Below, piece by piece: positions 16,984 to 24,746 of a stretch of 64,000 bases of DNA. The stretch is from assembly GCF_003610785.1 (NCBI RefSeq), contig NZ_RAQQ01000012.1, positions 62,001-126,000 on the forward strand, written 5' to 3'. Every line of letters begins with the position of its first letter. The first letter of the stretch is position 1. This stretch comes from Micromonospora globbae (GTDB lineage: Bacteria; Actinomycetota; Actinomycetes; Mycobacteriales; Micromonosporaceae). The position numbers and the translations under genes were made by a program. A model generated the notes under the pieces. It saw nothing but the letters and a program-made list of their open reading frames with translations, was not told the origin of the DNA and did not search any database.

Positions 16984-17060
16984 GCGATCTTGCACTTTCT
17001 GCCCCGGCAAACCGGGGCACAAGCCGCGATCCGGGGGCCGAAACTGCAAGATCGCGGGGG
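16984..17060. repeat. Dispersed palindromic repeat, copy A
   Basis: About 70 bp bounded by GATCTTGCACTTTC (16986-16999) and GAAACTGCAAGATC, an inverted repeat with one mismatch, enclosing an inner hairpin GCCCCGGC-AAA-CCGGGGC. It aligns without gaps to copy B at 60141 with about nine differences, including a shared GCGGGGGT tail. It lies between convergent genes (NUDIX and WYL regulator), 14 bp after the first stop, and could act as a terminator. It is a candidate REP/MITE-like element. Confidence 0.8.
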
Positions 17061-18017
17061 TCAGGGGGCTGCGCGCAGGTAGCGCGTGCCCAGGGTGCGC
17101 AGGAGGTCGGCCAGCTCCGGCGGATCCTGGACGGTGAAGTCGGCGTCGAGCAGGCCCAGCCAGACCGCCACCGTCTCCAGCCGGTCGGCACCGGTGTGCA
17201 GGAGGCAGCTCCGCGCGTCGACCGGCTCGACGGTGCCGACGGCCGGGTTGATCCGCTCGGCGACCACCTCGGCCGGCGCGTGCACCAGCACCCGGGCGCG
17301 GTGCCGCCACGCCGCCGAGGAGACCCCGCGCCGGACCCGGTCCACCACGTCCTCGGGCAGCTCCCGGGCCGGGAAGCGGGGGCCGGTGGGCGTACGCGGG
17401 GTGATCCGGTCCGCCCGGAACGTCCGCCAGTCGTCCCGCCCCGGGTCGAACGCCACGAGGTACCAGCGCCGCCCCCAGTTGACCAGCCGGTACGGCTCGA
17501 CGTCCCGCCGGTCGGCCGTGCCGTCGTGCCGGACGTAGTCGAAGCGCAGCCGCTCCCGGTCCCGGCAGGCGGCGCTGATCGTGCTGAGCGTGTCCGCGTC
17601 CACCGTCGGGCCGGGCGCGTCGTGGGGCACCCGCACGGTGTGGGTGTGCAGCGCGTTCACCCGGCGGCGCAGCCGGTGGGGGAGGACCTGTTCCAGCTTC
17701 GCGAGCGCGCGCAGGGAGGTCTCCTCGATGCCGGCGACGCTTCCACCGGCGGCGGTGCGTAGCCCGACGGCCACCGCGACGGCCTCCTCGTCGTCGAGCA
17801 GCAGCGGGGGCAGCGCGGCGCCCGCCCCGAGTCGGTACCCGCCGACCGCGCCACGGGTCCCGTGCACCGGGTAGCCCAGGCTGCGCAGCCGCTCCACGTC
17901 GTTGCGGACGGTCCGGGTGCTCACCGACAGCCGCTCGGCCAGCTCGGTGCCGGTCCACTCGCGCGGGGTCTGCAACAGCGACAGCAGGCGCAGCAGTCGC
18001 GCCGAGGTCTCCAACAT
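17061..18017 (-). CDS. WYL-domain transcriptional regulator (YafY/PafC-like)
   Basis: 318 residues. An N-terminal winged helix-turn-helix of HTH_11 type (WTGTELAERLSVSTRTVRNDVERL, residues 21-44, then GYPVHGTRGAVGGYRLG) is followed by a WYL domain (RDRERLRFDYVRHDGTADRR; VNWGRRWYLVAFDPGRDDWR) near 170-220 and a WCX C-terminal extension. WYL domains sense ligands, often nucleic acids or nucleotides. It is divergent from the epoxide hydrolase gene with 62 bp between starts, and the intervening inverted repeat makes it the likely repressor of itself and of that gene. Start ATG 18017, with a CAGAAT box 7 nt before it. Confidence 0.9.
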   Translation of the reverse strand: MLETSARLLRLLSLLQTPREWTGTELAERLSVSTRTVRNDVERLRSLGYPVHGTRGAVGGYRLGAGAALPPLLLDDEEAVAVAVGLRTAAGGSVAGIEETSLRALAKLEQVLPHRLRRRVNALHTHTVRVPHDAPGPTVDADTLSTISAACRDRERLRFDYVRHDGTADRRDVEPYRLVNWGRRWYLVAFDPGRDDWRTFRADRITPRTPTGPRFPARELPEDVVDRVRRGVSSAAWRHRARVLVHAPAEVVAERINPAVGTVEPVDARSCLLHTGADRLETVAVWLGLLDADFTVQDPPELADLLRTLGTRYLRAAP

Positions 18018-18037
18018 TCCTGGAATTCTGCCAGTGC

Positions 18038-18060
18038 ATTAGGAACGGACTGTTCCTAAT
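18038..18060. promoter_or_regulatory. Operator-like inverted repeat between WYL regulator and epoxide hydrolase
   Basis: ATTAGGAAC-N5-GTTCCTAAT is a perfect 9-bp inverted repeat centred on 18049. It would overlap the -35 region of both divergent promoters (minus-strand CAGAAT at 18024-18029; plus-strand TACGGT at 18068-18073). A second palindrome, ATTCC-T-GGAAT (18016-18026), covers the start of the regulator gene. Binding by the WYL regulator is inferred. Confidence 0.6.
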
Positions 18061-18079
18061 TGATCTCTACGGTGATGGC

Positions 18080-19267
18080 ATGGCTGACAACACCGCGATC
18101 GTTCCGTTCCGCATCGACGTCCCCCAGGCCGACCTCGACGACCTCGCCGACCGGCTGGCCCGCACCCGCTGGGCCGAGGAACTGCCCGCCGACCCCGCCG
18201 CCACCCCGGCCGGTCCGGTTCCGCCGGGCTGGGAGTACGGCGTCCCGGTCGGCTACGTGAAGCGCCTCGTCGAGCGGTGGCGGACGACGTACGACTGGCG
18301 CGCGTGGGAGGCGAAGCTCAACGCGTACCCACAGTTCACCACCGAGATCGACGGGCAGACCGTGCACTTCCTGCACGTCCGCTCGCCCGAACCGGGCGCC
18401 ACCCCGCTGATCCTCACGCACGGCTGGCCGACGACGGTCGTCGAGTGGCTGGACGTGATCGGGCCGCTCACCGACCCGCGGGCCCACGGCGGCGACCCGG
18501 CGCACGCGTTCCACCTGGTCATCCCGTCGGTCCCCGGCTTCGGCTTCTCCGGTCCCACCCGGGAGCGGGGCTGGAACAGGTTCCGCGTCGCCCGGGCCTG
18601 GGCCGAGCTGATGCGCCGCCTCGGGTACGAGCGCTACGGCGCGGCCGGCAACGACCTCGGCGCGTTCGTCAGCCCGGAGGTGGGCCGCGCCGACCCGGAG
18701 CACGTGCTCGGCGTGCACGTCAGCCAGATCTTCTCGCTGCCGTCCGGCGACCCCGACGAGCTGGCCGCGCTCACGGAGGAGGAGCGGGGCAAGGTGGCCT
18801 TCGCCGAGTGGTTCGTGCAGCGGCGCGGCGGCTACGACCGGCTGCACTCGACCGAGCCGCAGAACGTCGCGCACGCGCTGGCCGACTCGCCGGCCGGCCT
18901 GCTGGGGTGGCTGGCCCAGCTGATGGGGGAGCAGCTCGATCCCGACTACGTCCTGGTCAACGCGACGATCTACTGGCTGACCAACACCGCGGCCTCATCG
19001 GCCCGCTACTACTTCGAGGACGCCGAGGTGGTGCCGCCGACGCAGAAGGTCAACGGTCGTGGCACCACGCCGTTGGAGCCGACCACGGTGCCGCTGGGCC
19101 TCGCGAACTTCGCGTGGGACTTCCAGTCGATCCGCACGCTGGCCGAGCGGGACCACAAGAACATCGTCTCCTGGCACACGTACGACCGGGGCGGCCACTT
19201 CGCCGCCCACGAGGCGCCCGACCTGCTGGTCGACGACCTGCGCGGCTTCTTCGCCACGCTGGGCTGA
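18080..19267 (+). CDS. Epoxide hydrolase family protein (EHN plus alpha/beta hydrolase)
   Basis: 395 residues. The N-terminal EHN domain (FRIDVPQADLDDLADRLARTRW, residues 10-31) precedes an alpha/beta hydrolase core. The oxyanion motif is LTHGWPTTVVEWLD near residue 112, the nucleophile aspartate sits in GNDLGAF near 193, and the catalytic histidine in GGHFAAHEAPDLL near 375. This is the microsomal epoxide hydrolase layout, which opens epoxides to diols. The ATG at 18080 follows TACGGT (18068-18073) by 6 nt, so the transcript is probably leaderless. Control by the divergent WYL regulator is likely. It ends at a strong terminator shared with pstB. Confidence 0.92.
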   Translation: MADNTAIVPFRIDVPQADLDDLADRLARTRWAEELPADPAATPAGPVPPGWEYGVPVGYVKRLVERWRTTYDWRAWEAKLNAYPQFTTEIDGQTVHFLHVRSPEPGATPLILTHGWPTTVVEWLDVIGPLTDPRAHGGDPAHAFHLVIPSVPGFGFSGPTRERGWNRFRVARAWAELMRRLGYERYGAAGNDLGAFVSPEVGRADPEHVLGVHVSQIFSLPSGDPDELAALTEEERGKVAFAEWFVQRRGGYDRLHSTEPQNVAHALADSPAGLLGWLAQLMGEQLDPDYVLVNATIYWLTNTAASSARYYFEDAEVVPPTQKVNGRGTTPLEPTTVPLGLANFAWDFQSIRTLAERDHKNIVSWHTYDRGGHFAAHEAPDLLVDDLRGFFATLG

Positions 19268-19314
19268 TCCCGCTCGCGGGGCTTCCGCCCGGACGGGGCG
19301 CCCGGGCGCCACGA

Positions 19315-19343
19315 GGGGCGCCGGTCGACACGACCGGCGCCCC
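19315..19343. terminator. Bidirectional terminator between epoxide hydrolase and pstB
   Basis: GGGGCGCCGGTCG, loop ACA, CGACCGGCGCCCC: a perfect 13-bp stem in the 84-bp gap between the convergent stops. Confidence 0.8.
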
Positions 19344-19351
19344 GGAACGGC

Positions 19352-20128
19352 TCAGCCGAAGCGGCCCGTGATGTAGTCCTCGGTCTTCTTCTGGCTCGGG
19401 TTGCTGAAGATCTTCTGCGTGCTGTCGTACTCGATGAGCCGGCCGGGCTCACCGGTCTTGTCGATCGAGAAGAACGCCGTCCGGTCCGAGACCCGGGCGG
19501 CCTGCTGCATGTTGTGCGTCACGATGATGATCGTGAACTTGTCCTTCAGCTGGAAGATCAGGTCCTCGATGGCCAGCGTGGAGATCGGGTCGAGCGCCGA
19601 GCAGGGCTCGTCCATGAGCACCACCTGCGGCTCGACGGCGATCGTCCGGGCGATGCAGAGCCGCTGCTGCTGACCGCCGGAGAGGCCCGCGCCCGGCTTG
19701 CCGAGCCGGTCCTTCACCTCGTCCCAGAGGTTCGCCGAGCGCAGCGCCTTCTCGGCCGCCTCGTCGAGGATGGACTTCTTCCGTACGCCGTTGAGGCGCA
19801 GCCCGGCCACGACGTTCTCGTAGATGCTCATCGTCGGGAACGGGTTGGGCCGCTGGAACACCATGCCGATCATGCGCCGGACGGCCGTGACGTCCACGTC
19901 GCGGTCGTAGATGTCCTGGTCGTCGATGGTGAGGCTGCCCTCGACCCGCGCGCCCGGGAGCACCTCGTGCATCCGGTTGATCGAGCGGAGGAACGTGGAC
20001 TTGCCGCAGCCGGACGGGCCGATGAGGGCGGTGACGGTCTTCGGCTCGACGGTGAGGTTGATGTTCTCGATCGCCTTGAAGGCGCCGTAGTAGGCGGTGA
20101 CGTTCGAGGCTTCGATGCGCTTGGCCAT
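19352..20128 (-). CDS. pstB: Phosphate ABC transporter ATP-binding protein PstB
   Basis: 258 residues from the ATG at 20128 (MAKRIEASNVTAYYGAFKAI). Walker A GPSGCGKSTFLRSINRM is near residues 38-54, the ABC signature LSGGQQQRLCIARTIA near 145, and Walker B VVLMDEPCSALDP near 165, with the Pst-type SALDPISTLAIEDLI. The end ITGRFG is also typical of PstB. It energises high-affinity phosphate import with PstA and PstC. It is the last gene of pstSCAB. An upstream in-frame start (MNPGG) would add eight residues and is less likely. Confidence 0.97.
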   Translation of the reverse strand: MAKRIEASNVTAYYGAFKAIENINLTVEPKTVTALIGPSGCGKSTFLRSINRMHEVLPGARVEGSLTIDDQDIYDRDVDVTAVRRMIGMVFQRPNPFPTMSIYENVVAGLRLNGVRKKSILDEAAEKALRSANLWDEVKDRLGKPGAGLSGGQQQRLCIARTIAVEPQVVLMDEPCSALDPISTLAIEDLIFQLKDKFTIIIVTHNMQQAARVSDRTAFFSIDKTGEPGRLIEYDSTQKIFSNPSQKKTEDYITGRFG

Positions 20129-20148
20129 GGTGGTGGTACCTCCGGGGT

Positions 20149-21237
20149 TCATCGGCCGAGGCGGTTACGGCGGGCCAGCAGCTTCGCCGCGATCGTCAGG
20201 ACCAGGACGAGGGCGACCAGGGTGAGGGCGGCGGTCCACGCCCGGGCGGGGGCGTACCGCGACGCGTCGCCGGCCTGCTGGTAGACGAAGAGGGCCAGCG
20301 ACGACTGGTTGTTCTCGAAGGCGTTGAAGTTGATGGCCGCACCGCCGCCGGCGACGAGCAGCACCGGCGCCGTCTCGCCGGCCGCGCGGGCGATGGCGAG
20401 CATGACGCCGGTCACGATGCCCGGCAACGCCGTCGGCAGCACGACCCGCAGGATGGTCTTCCACTTGGGCACGCCGAGGGCGTACGCCCCCTCCCGCAGC
20501 GGCGCCGGGACGAGGCGGAGCATCTCCTCCGTCGAGCGGACCACGGTGGGGAGCATGAGCACGCTCAGGGCGAGCGCGGCGGCGAAACCGGAGAAGCTCG
20601 GCCGGCCGTCGTTGAACCAGGGCGACACGATCAGCACCCAGAAGGCCAGCACGAAGAGGCCGGCGACGATCGACGGGATGCCCGTCATGACGTCCACGAA
20701 GAAGCGGATCGCGAAGGCGAAGCGACCCCGGCCGTACTCGACCACGTAGATGGCGCAGAGGACGCCGAGCGGGACGGTGATCAGGGTGGCGATGCCGACC
20801 TGCTCCAGCGTGCCGACGATCGCGTGGTACGCGCCGCCCTCCGGGTCCCGGGCCCCGATGTTGTTCATCGAGGTGAGGAAGAAGTTCCCGTCGAGCCGGT
20901 CGACGCCGTTGCTGAGCAGCGTCCAGACGACCGACGCGAGCGGCAGGACGGCGAGGACGAACGCCGAGTGGATGAGCGCGCTCCAGGTGCGGTTGCGCGC
21001 CGAACGACGGCCCTCGACCGCGTTCGCCGCGGCGAAGAGGCCGACCAGGTAGAGCAGCGCCCCGACCACCACGACGAGCACCGCGCCGCCGATGCCGGTG
21101 CCGTACACGACGGCGGCGGCGACCAGCAGGGCGGCCAGCGCGATGGCCGGCGCGGCGTACCGCGGCAGTCGCTTGGCCCGCAGGCTGTCCGGCTGCGCGG
21201 CCGGGCGGGGCCGGTGGGTGGTGACGGTGGTGGTCAT
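20149..21237 (-). CDS. pstA: Phosphate ABC transporter permease PstA
   Basis: 362 residues from the ATG at 21237. After a basic N-terminus and three membrane segments that extend beyond the usual PstA length, the binding-protein-dependent permease domain runs from about residue 150. It includes the PstA-typical YVVEYGRGRFAFAIRFFVDV, MTGIPSIVAGLFVLAFWVL, and the EAA-like loop LREGAYALGVPKWKTILRVV. It forms the membrane channel with PstC. Its ATG overlaps the pstC stop (ATGA), showing translational coupling. The open frame running further upstream in this reading is an overlap artefact. Confidence 0.96.
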   Translation of the reverse strand: MTTTVTTHRPRPAAQPDSLRAKRLPRYAAPAIALAALLVAAAVVYGTGIGGAVLVVVVGALLYLVGLFAAANAVEGRRSARNRTWSALIHSAFVLAVLPLASVVWTLLSNGVDRLDGNFFLTSMNNIGARDPEGGAYHAIVGTLEQVGIATLITVPLGVLCAIYVVEYGRGRFAFAIRFFVDVMTGIPSIVAGLFVLAFWVLIVSPWFNDGRPSFSGFAAALALSVLMLPTVVRSTEEMLRLVPAPLREGAYALGVPKWKTILRVVLPTALPGIVTGVMLAIARAAGETAPVLLVAGGGAAINFNAFENNQSSLALFVYQQAGDASRYAPARAWTAALTLVALVLVLTIAAKLLARRNRLGR

Positions 21238-22325
21238 GCGGCCGACTCCGTGAACTCCCGCCGGCGGTAGATGATCGCCCGGGCGGTGATGTTGACGATC
21301 AGCGTGATGGCGAACAGCACCAGGCCGGAGGCGATCAGCGCGCCCCGCCCGGTCTCGTTGGCCTCGCCGAACGCGTTGGCGATGTTCGCGGCGATGGTGT
21401 TGCCGCCGTTCTGGATCAGGTTGAACGAGATGCCGAACGTGATGCCGAGGGTCATCGCGAGGGCGATGGTCTCGCCGAGCGCGCGGCCCAGGCCGAGCAT
21501 CACGGCGGCGATGATGCCGGGCCGCCCGTACGGCAGGACGGCCGTGCGGATCATCTCCCAGCGGGTGGCGCCCAGGGCGAGGGCCGCCTCCTCGTTCGCG
21601 GTGGGCGTCTGGAGGAACACCTCGCGGGACAGCGAGGTGATGATCGGCAGCACCATGATCGCGAGGACGAGGGCGCCGAGCAGGATCGACCGTCCGAAGG
21701 GCCCGTCGCCGCCGAAGATCGGCAGCCAGCCGAAGTACGTGTTGAGCCAGACCGAGAAGTCCCGGACCGGGTTGATGAAGACGTCCCGGCCCCAGAGGCC
21801 GAAGACCACGCTCGGCACGGCGGCGAGCAGGTCGATGAGGAAGCCGAGTGCGGTGCCGACCCGGCGTGGCGCGTAGTGCGAGAGGTAGAGCGCGATGCCC
21901 AGCGCCACCGGCACCGCGATCAGCAGGGCCAGCGCGGAGCTCAGCACGGTGCCGAACGCGAGCGTGCCGATGCCGAACTTCGGCTCGGTCTCGTTGGGTG
22001 ACCAGCCCTCGTAGGTCCAGAAGTTCTCGGTGTCGGCGCGCAGCGCCGGCACCGCCTTCGCGATCAGGAAGATCGCGATGGCCGCGATGATGACCAGCAC
22101 GGCGGCGCCGGCGGCCATCGAGAGGCCGCGGAAGGCCCGCTCGGCGCCGAACTTGCGGGCCCGGGGCAGGGCGCCGCCGCCGCCCAGCCCGCTGCCGCCC
22201 GGGGTACGGGTGCTCACTGGTGCCTCGGCCACACGCGCCGAGGCACCGGCGGGCCACTCGTGACTCTGGGTCACGCGGGTCCCGCCGGTGCCGGCGTCGG
22301 CCGAGCGGTGGGGGGTTTCACCCAT
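21234..22325 (-). CDS. pstC: Phosphate ABC transporter permease PstC
   Basis: 363 residues. A hydrophilic, glycine- and proline-rich tail of about 55 residues precedes six membrane segments. PstC hallmarks are SHYAPRRVGTALGFLIDLLA, AAVPSVVFGLWGRDVFI, and the EAA loop NEEAALALGATRWEMIRTAV near residues 246-265. ALGETIALAMTLG follows. It pairs with PstA as the phosphate channel. It is 38 bp after pstS and overlaps pstA by four bases. Confidence 0.96.
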   Translation of the reverse strand: MGETPHRSADAGTGGTRVTQSHEWPAGASARVAEAPVSTRTPGGSGLGGGGALPRARKFGAERAFRGLSMAAGAAVLVIIAAIAIFLIAKAVPALRADTENFWTYEGWSPNETEPKFGIGTLAFGTVLSSALALLIAVPVALGIALYLSHYAPRRVGTALGFLIDLLAAVPSVVFGLWGRDVFINPVRDFSVWLNTYFGWLPIFGGDGPFGRSILLGALVLAIMVLPIITSLSREVFLQTPTANEEAALALGATRWEMIRTAVLPYGRPGIIAAVMLGLGRALGETIALAMTLGITFGISFNLIQNGGNTIAANIANAFGEANETGRGALIASGLVLFAITLIVNITARAIIYRRREFTESAA

Positions 22326-22363
22326 CTGCTCGCTCGATTCGGTTGCGGAGGTGGTGTGTCAGG

Positions 22364-23470
22364 TCAGGAGATGTTCTGGACGGCGGCCTCGACCTTGGTG
22401 CGGACCGACTCCGGCAGCGGGGCGTAGCCCAGCTCGGTCAGAGAGGCCTGGCCCTCGGTGCTGGCGGCGTAGCTGAGCAGGCCCTTGACCAGCGGCAGCT
22501 TGTCGGCGGCGAGGCCCTTGCTGCAGACGATCTCGTAGGTCGCCAGGACGATCGGGTAGGCCCCGGCCTCCTTGGTGTTGTAGTCGATCGACAGCTTGAG
22601 GTCGTCGCCCTGGCCCTCGATCTTGGCCCCGGCGATGGTCTTGCCGGCGTTCTCGGCGGTCAGCTCGGCGAACTCGCCGTTGCCGTTACCGATCTTGGCC
22701 ATCTTGAGGCCGGCGTTCTCGGCGAACGACCACTCCATGTAGCCGATGGAGCCGTCCGCGCCCTTCACGGAGCTGGCCACGCCGTCCGAGCCCTTGGAGC
22801 CGGTGCCGCCCGGGGCCTTCCACGCCTTGGCCTTGCCGAACGTCCAGTCGGCCTCGGCGGTCTTGCTCAGGAAGTTGGTGAAGTTGTCGGTGGTGCCCGA
22901 CTCGTCCGACCGGTGCACCGTCTGGATCGTCGTCGACGGCAGGGTGGCGCCCGGGTTGTCGGCCTTGATGGCCGGGTCGTCCCACTTGGTCACCTTGCCG
23001 GCGAAGATCTTCGCCAGGGTGGCGGGCTTGAGCTGGAGGTTGTCCACGCCGCTCACGTTGTAGGCCACGGCCACCGGGCCGATCACCATCGGCAGGTGGA
23101 TGGCCTTGCCGCCCACGCACTTGGCGTCGGCCTGCGGCTGCTCCTCCGGCTTGAGCGCGGAGTCGGAGCCGGCGAAGTCGGCGGTGCCGGCGATGAAGGC
23201 CTGGATGCCCGCGCCGGAGCCGCTGGGCTCGTAGTTGATGGTCGAGCCGGAGCACTTCTGCTGGTACGCCTTGATCCACTCGGCCATGGCGTTCTTCTGG
23301 GCTGAGGAGCCCTGGGCGTTGACCGTGCCGGTGGCGCAGTCGACCGCGGCGGCCGAGCCGGAGGCGCTGGCACCGGTCGCCGGCTCGTTGTTGTCCGAGC
23401 CGCATGCACTGAGAGCGAGCGTCGCGGTAAGAGCGAGGCAGGCAAGCGCGCCGTGCCGCTGGAGCTTCAC
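22364..23470 (-). CDS. pstS: Phosphate ABC transporter substrate-binding lipoprotein PstS
   Basis: 368 residues from the GTG at 23470. A lipoprotein signal peptide ends in the lipobox LSAC at about residue 23, followed by a Ser/Ala-rich linker. The PstS fold shows phosphate-contact motifs: NAQGSSAQKNAMAEWIKAYQ near 50, YEPSGSGAGIQAF near 80, AGSDSALKPEEQ, and HRSDESGTTDNFTNFL near 200. It captures phosphate at the outer face of the membrane. It is the first gene of pstSCAB and has a PHO box about 115 bp upstream. Confidence 0.97.
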   Translation of the reverse strand: MKLQRHGALACLALTATLALSACGSDNNEPATGASASGSAAAVDCATGTVNAQGSSAQKNAMAEWIKAYQQKCSGSTINYEPSGSGAGIQAFIAGTADFAGSDSALKPEEQPQADAKCVGGKAIHLPMVIGPVAVAYNVSGVDNLQLKPATLAKIFAGKVTKWDDPAIKADNPGATLPSTTIQTVHRSDESGTTDNFTNFLSKTAEADWTFGKAKAWKAPGGTGSKGSDGVASSVKGADGSIGYMEWSFAENAGLKMAKIGNGNGEFAELTAENAGKTIAGAKIEGQGDDLKLSIDYNTKEAGAYPIVLATYEIVCSKGLAADKLPLVKGLLSYAASTEGQASLTELGYAPLPESVRTKVEAAVQNIS

Positions 23471-23585
23471 CTGAGGGGTTTCCCTTCACGTCTGACTTGG
23501 CGCCCCGGTGGTCGCCCGGGGGACCGGCAGTGACCGGCTGATTCCACAAGCTAGGAGCGCCAGGTAGCCGGCTCGCCGGTCGCAA

Positions 23586-23602
23586 GTGAACGAGGGGTGA
23601 AC
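23586..23602 (-). promoter_or_regulatory. PHO box upstream of pstS
   Basis: On the minus strand GTTCACCCCTC is followed by GTTCACTTGCG: two GTTCAC units exactly 11 bp apart (plus-strand GTGAAC at 23597 and 23586). Two further GTGAC/GTGAAC matches at 23619 and 23652 fall on the same 11-bp phase (22 and 55 bp away). This matches the direct-repeat PhoP site known in Streptomyces, and its position fits phosphate-starvation induction of pstSCAB. Confidence 0.75.
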
Positions 23603-23753
23603 ACGTTCGGCAGAGGAGGTGACGGCACGCTGAGGGTGAGTTGTCCGTTACGTGAACTGGCAGGCATGTGTCGGAACTATGCGTATATTTCCGGTCCTGC
23701 CCGGGTGCGGTGACGCTGCCCGGCACGGACCGGGCCCACGGGCGGGACCGCCG

Positions 23754-24680
23754 TCAGCCGAGCTGGTAGTTCACGTGCGCGGACCAGCGCAGGAAGCCGG
23801 TCCGCTCGTAGAGGGCCACGGCGGGAGCGTTCGACTCGTCGACGTAGAGCATCACGCGGTCGAGGCCGCGCCGGTCCCGCAGGTACGCGAGCCCGGCCGC
23901 GGTCAGCGCCCGGCCCAGACCGCCGCGGTGCGCCGACGGGTCCACCCCCAGCACGTACACCTCGCCCATGCGGGCCGAGCCCGGCCGCTCGTGCACCTTG
24001 GTCCAGTGGAAGCCGAGCAACTGCCCCGTCGACTCGTCCACGGCGAGCAGGAAGCCGGCCGGGTCGAACCACGGCTCGGCGAGCCGTACGCGCAGGTCGT
24101 CGGCGGTCCACCGACCCTGCTCGGGGTGGCTGGCGAAGGCCCGGGCGTTGAGCGCGAGCCAGTCGGCGTCGTCGACGCCGGGCCGGAAGGCGCGCAGCGC
24201 CACCCCCTCGGGCAGGCGCGGCTCGTCCACCGGGGCGGCCAGCGACCGGCGCAGCTGCCAGAGCACCCGGGCCCGGGCGAAGCCCAGGTCGACCGCGAGC
24301 GCGGCGGCCGACGGGTGGTCGCCGTGCGCCCAGGCCCGCAGCGGACCACCGGCCGCGGCCAGTACGCCCCGGGCGAGCGCCCGGCCCGTGCCCCGCCGCC
24401 GGTACGCCGGGTGCACCACCAGCTCGACCCCGATCCCGCCGGCGGGGTCGGTGGTGTCCAGGTGGGCGTACCCGGTCAGCGTCCCGTCCTCGGCCCGGGC
24501 GGTGAGGTGCACGGCCGGGGCGTCGGGGTCGCGCAGTCGCAGCAGCACGTGCTCGTCGAGAGGGTCGGCGCCGTCGGTGTCACCCGCCGCCGCGGCGAGC
24601 GCCAGGACGTCGGTGATCTCCTCGGGGGTCAGCCGGTCGGCGCGGGTCACACCGTCGGCGACGGGCTCGGCACTGCTCAC
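23754..24680 (-). CDS. mshD: Mycothiol synthase MshD
   Basis: 308 residues built as two tandem GNAT domains. The first has VHPAYRRRGTGRALARGVL (acetyl-CoA loop RRRGTGR) near residue 95, the second has VLGVDPSAHRGGLGRALTAA (HRGGLG) near 240 and ends MLYVDESNAPAVALYERTGF. MshD acetylates Cys-GlcN-Ins, the last step of mycothiol synthesis. The arrangement next to glnR is the one seen in mycobacteria. A TAGGGT box (24687-24692, minus strand) lies 6 nt before the GTG, so it has its own leaderless promoter. Confidence 0.95.
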   Translation of the reverse strand: MSSAEPVADGVTRADRLTPEEITDVLALAAAAGDTDGADPLDEHVLLRLRDPDAPAVHLTARAEDGTLTGYAHLDTTDPAGGIGVELVVHPAYRRRGTGRALARGVLAAAGGPLRAWAHGDHPSAAALAVDLGFARARVLWQLRRSLAAPVDEPRLPEGVALRAFRPGVDDADWLALNARAFASHPEQGRWTADDLRVRLAEPWFDPAGFLLAVDESTGQLLGFHWTKVHERPGSARMGEVYVLGVDPSAHRGGLGRALTAAGLAYLRDRRGLDRVMLYVDESNAPAVALYERTGFLRWSAHVNYQLG

Positions 24681-24746
24681 CGGTTCACCCTAACCGGCCC
24701 GCCCCGGCCGGCCGCCGCCTCCCGGCGTCCCGGGTGGACGGCCCGC

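Noticed and set aside
20149..22257. A 702-codon minus-strand reading frame covering pstC and pstA
   Set aside because: Its N-terminal half is Arg/Ala-rich shadow of pstC. The real pstA starts at the ATG at 21237, overlapping the pstC stop, and pstC is complete in another frame.
23754..24680. mshD considered as two fused or frameshifted acetyltransferases
   Set aside because: Tandem GNAT domains are the normal MshD architecture.
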